Assembly: GCF_000485595.1 (NCBI RefSeq)
Contig: NW_014577363.1
Coordinates: 322,578-350,196 of the forward strand
Direction of reading: 5' to 3'
From: Priapulus caudatus
Taxonomy: Eukaryota; Priapulida; Priapulimorpha; Priapulimorphida; Priapulidae
DNA: 27,619 nucleotides
Shown here: in pieces, positions 1-9,700 of the stretch
Layout of the letters: each line of letters begins with the position of its first letter
Numbering within the stretch: position 1 is the first letter of the stretch
Notes under the pieces: model-generated
Seen by the model: the letters and a program-made list of their open reading frames with translations, nothing else
Database searches by the model: none
Told to the model about the DNA's origin: nothing
Program-made: the position numbers and the translations under genes

Positions 1-281
1 TCGTGCCCATTACACCGGTGCCCGTACCAGACCCCGCGCTCCTCTCGTTAAATACATGCAAGGTTAGTCAGGACTTACGCCCTTTCACACTAGACCTGCT
101 AATGCACTCATATCATACACCATGAAATCATTATTGCTCACCAAATAGCGCTCATGACAGACCATTCTAGCTCTCTAAGATTACTCCACTGTAAAGCCAC
201 TGCATCATTTCAGGCCATCGTATGAAGCATGAACTGTTAAGTCCATTTTTGTTCAGTGCATATCAAATATACCTAAGAGTG
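1..281. other. Intergenic, no feature seen
   Basis: Mixed-composition sequence with no open frame of note, no splice-bounded coding pattern and no obvious repeat. Nothing is called here. Confidence 0.5.
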
Positions 282-345
282 TATAATATAGATATCTATA
301 TATATAAATATAAGAAATATATATATCTATATATATAGGTAGCTA
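282..345. repeat. AT-rich simple repeat
   Basis: Run of TATA/ATAT dinucleotides broken by single C and G bases. It is typical AT microsatellite sequence; no gene or promoter is implied. Confidence 0.7.
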
Positions 346-663
346 ATAGAATATAATAATAGATAATCAATCTTTTTGGTCGATCGGCGCCATTTCTGTT
401 TATCAGTTTCATTTAATCATATTTTCAAAAAATACCGCCAATCTAATTGAAAGTAACGGCGTTTTTCCGGCGCCGCGGCCTTAAATTGACAAGGCTGACA
501 TTGTCTTTCTTTATATATTTCAGAATCTATTAAAGTTATTTAATTACAAATTAATATCCAGCTTGAGCATTAGATACCACTACGTGCAGGTTGCAGATAG
601 AGACAATTGATCAGTTAAACGATGATAAATCAAATGATGGAGGACGGATGAAAGCACCGATCG

Positions 664-780
664 GACAGAGAGACACACCAGACTGACAGACAGACAGACA
701 GCATACAGAAAAGATAGACAACAAACACAGACACACTGACGATAGACAGACAGATCCGACAGACACACTGACAATAGATA
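664..780. repeat. GACA/GATA tetranucleotide microsatellite
   Basis: Degenerate GACA units (GACAGACAGACAGACAG near 683-700) interspersed with GATA and CACA. The minus-strand open frame across it is low-complexity Cys/Leu/Ser/Val and is not treated as a gene. Confidence 0.75.
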
Positions 781-1234
781 AATAATCATAGGTTAACTAC
801 ATAAAAAAATTGCAAAACAGCACACATTCCAATCAGGCATTAATTGCAACATGAGTTATAGCCAACCCACCACTTCACAGCGTCATATAATCATACTTCA
901 AAATTTAGTATTATCAGATATCCGAGAACTTCAAAAACCTCGTAATAAAAAGCGTGTAATGCATAGCTTGAAATACTTTGTCGCGTGAACGCATTTCCGC
1001 CGAACTCGGGTCATGACAATATCCGTGGCGGCGAAGCGTCGCTAGTGATGTCCTCGCTCAGCAATCAGATAGTCGACGCAATAAAACTGTAGCTCCGTCT
1101 CATAAACATCGGTGTTCGTCTCCATCTCAATTCGTTACGACCCTTTCCTTCTGCAAATATCACGTGCCTTCAATATTAGATCCAAATTACAGCGCACAGG
1201 CTATCGCCATTGCACGACAAATACGTACGACGCG

Positions 1235-2075
1235 ACTGCATGCACATACCTCACCCCTACCTCACCACCCACACTTAACCCGCATACACCACATCTACTC
1301 AACCGTACCTTACAAATATCTTCTCATACACACCATACTCCCCCCACTCCCTATTAACACACACTCCAAATCACACCACCATTATCTTCCCCCAACTTTA
1401 ACACACCTCATACCCACCTTATCCCACCCAACTCTATTACCATCCATACACACCAATACTTTTCCACCAACCTTACACAAAAACACAAACACCCTAACTC
1501 CCACCCAACCTTCACACTCATACCCACCTACTCCACCCAATCCTTACACAACTCAACCCACCTACCCCCACCCAACCCCTTAACACCATACCCACCACTC
1601 CCCACCCAACCTACACACACTCTACACCACCCTACTCCCACCCACCCTTACACACACTCATACACACCCTACTCCACCCAACCTTACACACACATACCCA
1701 CCCATACTCCTACCCAGCATTCCCAAATCCTACACATCATCACACACTGCGCCTACCTCCAACCGCAACTTACACTCCACTCAACACACCCTACCCCACC
1801 CAAAAGAACCTTACAACACTCACATACCCAACCCCTACTGCCCAAAATGCCCACCTTACACCACTCATACACCACCCTACTCCCACCCAACCTACACACT
1901 CCATATACACACCCGCTACCTCCCACACAACTTTCAAACACACTATCACCCACCCTATCTGACCTACCCAACCTTACACCCTCCCCACCGCACTCCTAAC
2001 TCCCCACCCAACCTTACATAAACTCCCACCCACCTACTAACTCTCCACACGCAAACCTTACAAAACACTCCATAT
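1235..2075. repeat. C/A-rich degenerate minisatellite
   Basis: About 840 bases almost lacking G on the plus strand. They are built from an irregular unit of roughly 35-40 bases containing CCTACTCCCACCCAACC and TTACACACACTCATAC. Unit lengths vary and copies are eroded. Long Pro/Thr/His open frames across it are by-products of the composition. Confidence 0.8.
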
Positions 2076-2079
2076 CCTG

Positions 2080-2427
2080 GCGACTATGAAACCTTAATAG
2101 ACGGTCAGAGATATATCATGTTCTACACTGCTCAATCGGGCGCTGTCGCGTTTGATGCATAATCCCGAAACTAGAATCCCATACTATTTATTTTTTAAAT
2201 ATATATACCTTGAAAATTCACACTATTCATTCTCTTATGCACTTATTTATTAGAAAAATGCTACACACTAATTAATGTTCATAAGATTATTGATATAACC
2301 AGTAATGCACCACATGCAAATCATGGTATCCATCATTTAAGTCATCACAAAATACTACAATATTCTAATATCAATCTTTACATCCTATTTTATCTGAAAC
2401 CAAATATCCCCACATCACCTAACTCCA
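2080..2427. other. Intergenic, no feature seen
   Basis: AT-rich unique-looking sequence between the C/A-rich minisatellite and the GC-rich island. No coding or repeat structure was recognised. Confidence 0.45.
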
Positions 2428-3250
2428 TTGAACCACAGAGCGAGGCCCGCAAGATTTATAGAAAACATTCAATCAAGAAACAATTCCCCGCTTTCGCACC
2501 ACACCATCCCACCCGCTAACCGCCGCCTCGCCTTCGCTCCGTACTGCACTGTATGTCGAACGCTTCTCACCACTGACCGACCAGCACCTCGTGAGACTCG
2601 GCAAGGGATTTGGAGCCGCGTGCCGAAGACGCTAGCGCAGCCGATCCTCGCGTTCCTTCCTCGATGGTTGTCTCGCGGCGGTCGTCGGCGTCGACCCTAC
2701 GCGCACAGGTTGCCGCATCGCACTGCGAACAATCTTCGCGTGCTCCATCGCCCCGGACGGACACCCGAGTCACGCGCCTAAATCAAGCTCGGCTACGAGG
2801 TCCGGCGTGCGGAACGCCTCAGCAGCGAGCTAACGACTTCCTCGCGCCACTCCGCCATGCCCGTGGCAGCCACGCCCCAAGCCGGCTGCGAGTCGTCCCA
2901 GCCCGCCGCAGCGTCCCCCACTGTCACCCGGCAAGCCTGGACGGCTTCGCTGACGTACTAACGCGGCGGACGCGGAGGGACCACCCGCCCCTCGATGTAG
3001 CACGAGGCGCGCTCGCGTCTTCGCTTGCGGCTTACCGGCGCACGAACCCGCGTTACGCCGCGCCCAGTGTGTCCGACACAATTACCGCTCGCCGTCCTCT
3101 CCGCAAATGTAAGCTCGCAGCGCGTCGCGCGCAGCGCACGCGCGAAGCCGTGGTCCCAGACCGAACGAATTCCCTTCGTTTCCTGTGGACAGGACTCAGT
3201 AGCTCTTTGCCTGCCTTCAGGAATGCGTGCGCTAGAACAGCGTAAATAAA
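2428..3250. other. GC- and CpG-rich island
   Basis: Base composition shifts abruptly to GC-rich, with very frequent CG dinucleotides, and returns to AT-rich just after 3245. Open frames run on both strands (for example 2610-3245 plus and 2830-3081 minus). They encode Arg/Ala/Ser-rich sequence with no recognisable domain, as expected when GC-rich DNA depletes stop codons. An AATAAA string lies at the right edge. It could be a promoter-type CpG island, a diverged mobile-element fragment or a gene I do not recognise. Confidence 0.5.
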
Positions 3251-3795
3251 GAAAGAAGGTGGTCGGAGAGGCAATGACAGAGGCTAGCTTAACTTACAGA
3301 TCACCGTTTATAGATCAACAACTGTCCCTTCAGAAAGATACTTACATTTAAACCAAAATAAAGAAATAGTTAATACATCACTCAGTCACACTCACTGCTA
3401 TAATAGGTAGAACAGCTGTCCAGAAAAAGGAAACTGTGGTTGCTTGGAATAATCCTTACATCAGGTTTCACTGTGAAATTGTATGTGTGCACTCTAGTGT
3501 TAGTACATGAATCATTGTCAGATCGACACCTACATTTAGGACCCCCCCCACACAATAAAATAGCAACGATGTAGTTTAAGAAAAGTTAGGAACTTACCAC
3601 TCCCTAATAATATCACATTCGTCAAAGTTCAAAATGCTGTGCGCGAGAGAGAATGCGAGTTAGAAACTCTGTGTACACTAATCGCCTAATCCAGTGAGTA
3701 GACTAGTGAATACTACTAGTCATTATTATCATTCATCACATGAGGCTTACAAAATCAACCACTAATGAGTTTTCGCATACATAAGGTTTTCCGAC
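3251..3795. other. Intergenic, no feature seen
   Basis: Unique-looking AT-rich sequence. A short run of C at about 3541-3548 is the only simple tract. No coding pattern was found. Confidence 0.45.
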
Positions 3796-4178
3796 CACTT
3801 TTAACACCACACACACATAACACACACACACACTACACATCATCACACACATCATTTCTTCACACACGTCACGCACGGCACACATCACACACCACACACA
3901 CACACACATACTACACACACACACACTATTACCACATCATCATCACACCTGAACCACCCACACCCACACACACGACGCGCAACCATCAATCAGCATCAAC
4001 GCACACGTTGTGCCTGACACACTACAAAACAACCACACACACACACAACAAACACGCACAACACATCGCCCATTCACACCTCACTCGCACACACAGCGCA
4101 CGCACATCACGTCAACCACACGCACACATCACCACACAACACACATACCCACAGACACACACACACAAACACGCACAA
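3796..4178. repeat. CA-rich microsatellite array
   Basis: Degenerate (CA)n with interruptions such as CGCA, CATCA and CACG. The plus-strand Thr/His-rich frame and the minus-strand Val/Cys-rich frame are artefacts of the repeat. It directly abuts the left arm of the large inverted repeat that begins at about 4181. Confidence 0.85.
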
Positions 4179-4180
4179 TA

Positions 4181-4893
4181 GATAATAATCATATGTTCAC
4201 TCCCGATATAATCATATAAACAATCATTGCTTCAGTGTGCGTCAGGTCCGTGCCGCTACGTGCTGGTAACTAAGCTATAGCTGGGCAGTTTGCTGCCGTA
4301 TAAACCCGAGGTGGGGATGCTGCCACGTAAAGACCCTTGCCACAGTAGTAAGCGGTGACCATGCACTTCAACCTCGCTGTTAATACATCCGGCCTATTAA
4401 ATAGGGGACTGTGTTACATAGATGACTACTTTAATATTTGAAAATATATAATAAATTGTTGAACTAGAACCTACACATTTAGTGGGGCCTCATTTTAAAC
4501 ATGAAGCCATATGTCAGTACTGGGTACACGCTATTGGTCATCTATAACTATATATCTACCCAACTAACTTGAACTTTCATAATATAGTGGTTGGATTCAG
4601 TGTTTGTTAGCTCATACTGTAGCAGTGATGCAAAATGTTTCCTAGATGAAAATTTAAAGCCAGGTTGAAGTGATTCAAAGGCCAAGGTTATGCCCGCACG
4701 CGTGGTCACCGCCTACTACGCGTGGCGCGGATGGTCACGTGGGAGCAGTGTTCATAAGTTCGTGTTTATACGGCAGGCTCGCAGCAAACTGCCCAGCTAT
4801 CTCAGTTACCAGCACGTAGCGGCACGGACCTGACGCACACTGATGCAATGATTGTTTACACCACCAGGTACGTGCGTGAACATATGATTATGT
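4181..4893. repeat. Long inverted repeat pair, MITE-like or foldback
   Basis: The left arm is about 4181-4388. The right arm, about 4655-4893, is its reverse complement with scattered differences and indels. The best-conserved core contains CAGTGTGCGTCAGGTCCGTG followed by CCGCTACGTGCTGGTAACT; the left copy is near 4233-4271 and the right near 4808-4846. The outer ends share ATAATCATATGTTCAC. About 270 bases of unrelated AT-rich sequence separate the arms. No open frame for a transposase is present. A non-autonomous foldback or MITE, or two opposed copies of a short interspersed repeat, are the main readings. No convincing target duplication was seen. Confidence 0.75.
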
Positions 4894-4943
4894 CAAGAGT
4901 GAATCATAGATTATTACCTATTATTATTCACTCCTGATTATAT
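4887..4943. mobile_element. Palindromic mini-element 1 with flanking repeats
   Basis: The body at 4894-4936 begins CAAGAGTGAAT and ends ATTCACTCCTG, giving an 11-bp stem with one A-C mismatch at its third base and a 21-base AT-rich loop. The 7-mers outside are ATTATGT (4887-4893) and ATTATAT (4937-4943), matching at 6 of 7. It sits exactly at the outer end of the large inverted repeat's right arm. Confidence 0.6.
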
Positions 4944-5617
4944 TATGTTATATCCTTTATCAATTGACTTAAACACACAGTGTTTACAAATTATTCCTCT
5001 GTGTGTTAAATCCGAGTTGTTTAGTTATAATCATTAGTTAATTCAACTGTCAATTAACTGTGTGAACTGTGTGAAGTGGAGTAATTACTATAGAACACTA
5101 CATATACATAGTTTTTGGCCTTACAATTAACGCTCAGATAAAACGATGTGCGCAATTATTGTAAGCTTTGATAACATCTTTTAATATGGATGAATTAATT
5201 AGTTTGGTATTTTCGTTGTCTTTTCTTTCGCGCGTTTTTGACGTACATTAGTTCATCACATGTGTATGATGTGAATTATCCGTGTAGTTGCATGGTATAA
5301 TGTATGTTATCGTGAGCTATTGTATTTAATTCTAATTCAGTAACCTGCCGTTGGCAGGTCGGCGAAAGTTTGATAAATGTATAAGAAGTATAAATACCCC
5401 TAAAATAACTGTGATAAATAATAGAACATAACCATTAATTCAGCATAATCGTATCCCATGTTTGTATACGTATATAGTTTTTTTTACGTAACTGTGGAAA
5501 TGTCTTTTTCATTGCCAGAGTTGTTAGGTTAGTAAATTATTCCCACCTCCCATTCAACAACAATTGGCGCAGGATACGGCTCCGCTTTAAATTCTGTAGT
5601 CCTTAATCCTTATATAT
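4944..5617. other. Intergenic, minor dyad symmetries only
   Basis: AT-rich sequence without coding pattern. Small dyads such as ACACACAG/CTGTGTGT (about 4972-5007) and AGTTAATT/AATTAACT (about 5035-5060) are present but unremarkable. It ends in a short (TA)n run just before the palindrome array. Confidence 0.45.
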
Positions 5618-5783
5618 ATATTATCAGGAGCTAATAATGACAAATTTGTTATTATTAGCTCCTGATATTATCAAGAGCGTAGAAAGAAGTACCTTCTTAA
5701 TACGCTCTTGAGATTATCAACAGCTCATAATAAAGATTTATGAGCTCGATTATGTGCTTTCTATTATGAGCTCTTGACATTAT
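5618..5783. mobile_element. Tandem array of three palindromic mini-elements
   Basis: Element 2 (5625-5664) is a loopless palindrome, CAGGAGC...GCTCCTG, with one G-T pair. Element 3 (5672-5710) has a perfect 10-bp stem CAAGAGCGTA/TACGCTCTTG plus an inner AAGAAG/CTTCTT stem. Element 4 (5718-5776) has a 15-16-bp outer stem with one mismatch and an inner AGCTCATAA/TTATGAGCT dyad. Before, between and after them lie the 7-mers ATATTAT (5618), ATATTAT (5665), AGATTAT (5711) and ACATTAT (5777), so each element is bounded by near-identical 7-bp direct repeats shared with its neighbour. Confidence 0.7.
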
Positions 5784-5993
5784 GATACGTTTGGAATAAC
5801 GCATTATATGGGATGTTTTGAGCGTTCAGTCTAATAAGCGATTTGGTGAAACGACAATTTCAATACTGCCGACGCGGTTATTGTGATAACGCTGCGCAAG
5901 GAGTGCTACAAATCTCTGCACATGCTATAGCCTTGTATTCTTCCCAGATGAAGAGAAATAGGATCAAAAGCGCTCTTGTTTATTTGTCTACAG

Positions 5994-6766
5994 GTTACTA
6001 GCATGTGCCCTGCTATTATACCGTATGAATGCAGCGATAATGGATGTTCAGGCATCCGTAGAAAATGTAGCCGAGCTTGTCAACGGAGCTGAAGTGATAG
6101 GCAAAAGATCAGCATCACTGGATCGTGAGAATAACTTATAATAATTGTCGTGAAAATGCCAATGTATACAACGCCTAAACCATAGTCATGTTAACTATTA
6201 AGATGGCAATGTCCAGAAATAGCGCGTTTTCTAATAGTTTGAACACGTGAGCTTAAAATTACTATTTCGACTATAAGGACCTATGCATACACGATTTAAG
6301 CAGCACAATACAATTGAACGAAAAAATGCCGATGAACTGAAATGAAAATGGACTCGTTCAGATAATTGTTCCTGCAAAATTCGTTCTTCCTCGACTGTAT
6401 TTCGTGCGCTTCGTTATCTTGTTATTTACCGATGAAAGCGATATTTTATAGATGTGCTCACGAAGCGATTAAGCGCATTCAAACGGAGTGTGGATGAATC
6501 CATACGCGATCAGCTTTTGCTACACAAAAGAGCGGTGGGACATGCGGTAGATGATGAGACAGAAGCAGGAGGCCACAGCATAGCTAAAAGGGATGTGCCG
6601 CTGTCATTGTACAGAGATCAGAGAAGTTAGTGGTAGCATCGTGTAGTGTCGATAGATGTGCATCAAAGTATAACAGTGTAAATGAAACTTGTTAATCCAA
6701 ATTCAGTGGACGAATCCAGGAATTATGGGAGGAGTCCAGTGAAAGCGGATCGACTACCCTCCTCAG
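5994..6766 (+). other. N-terminal exons with repeated Lys-Arg sites
   Basis: Three exons in consistent phase: 5994-6124, 6452-6625 and 6707-6766, each leaving one base of a codon and joining to the EAR exon at 6962. Acceptors are CTACAG, TTATAG and ATTCAG; donors are GTGAGA, GTTAGT and GTTATA. The translation starts with a hydrophobic stretch (LLACALLLY). It then has Lys-Arg pairs in the contexts GKRSAS, TKRLSA, FKRSVD, HKRAVG and AKRDVP. Lys-Arg is the usual proprotein-convertase recognition pair, so a processed propeptide is plausible. These exons are too short to show as long open frames; the call rests on frame continuity and residue pattern. Confidence 0.6.
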
Positions 6767-9700
6767 GTTATATATTAACGAAATACGGTTGCAACCGAAT
6801 TGATTCTGACTATATTTCCTCGTTTCAATTACTTTATTTTATTTGAGTTTGAGTTTCCTACAATCAAACGTGTACTAGTACGTATGCTGTCAACGGTTTG
6901 CTACTGGCGTTGCAGCGTACGCGGGTGGGCAGCAAATACTAAAAACAAGGTCGTATTGTAGGTTACTTCCAGCTACACGCGATCACGGTGACTGAGACCA
7001 TGGCCGTCGCTAACATACACGACATAGCGCCGCTGAGTGGATTTGATGTTCCTTCCGATCAAGTCATCAATATAGGCAATAGCGACTTCTCTATTCATGG
7101 CTGCGTGTTGGAGAATCTAAGCAAGGTCCTGGTCGACGTTCACAGCAATGCTGATGACATCGAACCATTTTACATGTCGGGTCAGGCGTATGTCGCCGTA
7201 GCTAAGAACGGTAAGTTTAAACTGAATGATTGGAACACATTGATAATGCGTAAATTGCGTATCCTGATGAAACTTGTTACTTATCCTGAAACACGTCACT
7301 TGCACGGTATTTTCTAGATGGGACTGGATCACCAATATACACCCATGTTGATAACGAGTGGTTGCTGGTGCAGCGTCTTCGACAAGTAAAGGCATCACAG
7401 ATAAAGTCATTCATATTCCATGGTGTGACACATCTCGCCGTTGCGACATATGCTGCTGAAATCAACGGAGAGTTGGATGTAGAAGCTTACAGCTTCATAT
7501 ACCGGTGGGAAGGCAAGTTACTACGGGATGTAATTTGCTCATGCTGTGGATAGATACCAAGTATTTCTCATAACAACTAACATTTCTGTAATTCAAACGA
7601 AAATTCTGTATATGTAATGATTATTTAGGGATATATTGGCTCATGATTTCAGATTGGAAGAGTACAACTCGTTGTTTCACACTTTATCGTATTCTTTCAG
7701 ATGTTGCGTTTAACAGCGCCTACAGAGTGAAGACCAGCGGTGCGACAGACATCGAACCTTTTACGATCTATGACAAGCAATATTTGGCTGTTGCAAATTA
7801 TGTGGACGATGGAGGAAACGTAGCTATAGAGTCTGAGATCTTCGTCTATGAACCACATGAGCAGGATTTCACCAGCTTTCAGATGCTGCCGACTTACGCT
7901 GCCTCCGACATTGAATTCTTCCACGTGGAAATAAATGGGAAGAAGGAATTCTTCCTGGCCGTTGCTAATGAGATGGAAATAATTGGCGAGTTATAACATA
8001 TTCACCTTCACCTTTATTCTACAGTCCTTCTAAACGGGTCAAATTCATGTATTGTTCTTCAAGTGTTGACGAAATTAATACTATATATATATATCACTTT
8101 TCTTTACAGACGGAGTTGAAAGTCCGGCTACATCAGTAATTTACAAGTATGTGGATTACGTGTTCGTTCCATTCCAAGGCTTCAGTTTAACTAGGGCAGT
8201 GAAAGTTAAAGCTTTGCTAACTGACACTAACACTATTCTTCTGGCGTTTGCGGACCGGATCGAGGGCTTGAGACTGTACGAATATAATGGATGGAGATTC
8301 ACTTTGACCCAACAGCAGGTGTGTGTCGTTGTCACGATTCAGCGCGATGCTGTTACCTTCATGCCCATTACGTTTTGACTTGTAATTAAATATGCATCTT
8401 TTTTGCAGATAACGGCACCACCTACAAATACCCAACTGGTTAATATAGCCTTAATCCAGGCGTTTACGACAAGTGATACTGCGGAGCTTCACATTGCTGG
8501 CGTCTACAGAGATGTCACTCACAGTGGCGGTCTGTCACACACCTATAAATTGAACTTTAACAAGACTTCCCCGATTGAGGACATGTACGACGTCTATCAA
8601 ACAAGGTATATAGGCGTTACGTGGTTTGCATGTAATATTATATCGGGCGAACCGCTAGGTTTAATAAAACGTAACAGATAATAGCATGGGATCTTGTTTT
8701 TCTCAGGTGTGATACTTTGACGTCAAGGTGGGATACAATCAACTCGGCTTACAAGAACCTCGAAGGCGAATTTCATACTACGAATCTTGCACTGAGCACC
8801 GATGATCCCATAATTTTTACTGGCAGCCTGGCATTCCAAGGTATACTGATTGGTTACTGATAGCGATGTCACAAATCCACATACTTAAACCACAGACCCA
8901 TCTTAAGAAAAACCATTGCATACACTTGTTATAGTTTAGTTTCTTGCCAATTTCTTTAACAGGAGATATAGTGGTCAGCCCTGACAGTGTCGTGACTGCA
9001 CCCTTAATAGAATCCAACGTACTTCATTTCGACGAAAGCGAATTTGATACTTTCCCTGGCATGATGGAAGACATCGTTACCACAAATAGCAGTTTGGACG
9101 CAGTTAAAGCAGTCATAGATAGGAGCCTGCGAACTGATGGGACCACGCAAACTATCGCTGGTAAATAAATTACAATTTCTAACAATATTCATATTCACTG
9201 TCATTCTAAATCCTGAAGAACACCAGAGCAGAATATTACAATTGAATTTGTTTTCCTTGCTATTCTTTAGGTGCAGTGCAGTTTCAAGCTGTTAACGCGA
9301 ATGCAGGAGTTTCTGTGCAAGGTGACATTTATGCCCCAGCCATCAATACTAATGTTGACATCGAGCGTCTTAGTGAAATTGCTGTGTATGCTACAGGAGT
9401 TGAACAGCAGGTATGTTGTTGCTTTTAATTTTACTTCTCATTTTGCTGTGGAAATTATATAAAAACCATGTTATCTGCCTGTACACACTGGTGCATTCAT
9501 GATCGCAGGACTTCAACATGGACATGAACTTCAGCGATATCCAGTTTGACGCTGCTGTTACTGCCTCTGGAACACTGGACACTATTGCACAAGACAGAAT
9601 CGCATGGATCGATGGTTCAGTGATGAATATTACAGCAGATAAAATAATCCTAGCGGACCTCGACTTTGGTAATCTCAATTAAATTAATATTCAGTTCTAC

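Noticed and set aside
1164-1583. Plus-strand Pro/Thr/His-rich open frame
   Set aside because: It is a translation of the C/A-rich minisatellite. No start context, splice pattern or recognisable residues support it.
2610-3245. 211-residue plus-strand open frame in the GC-rich island
   Set aside because: Arg/Ala/Ser-biased, with competing long frames on both strands and no motif. Treated as a composition effect rather than a gene.
6988-7317. Gene start at 6988
   Set aside because: The codon there is GTG and the EAR frame continues upstream to a splice acceptor at 6961 in phase with earlier exons. It is the interior of an exon that ends at 7210.
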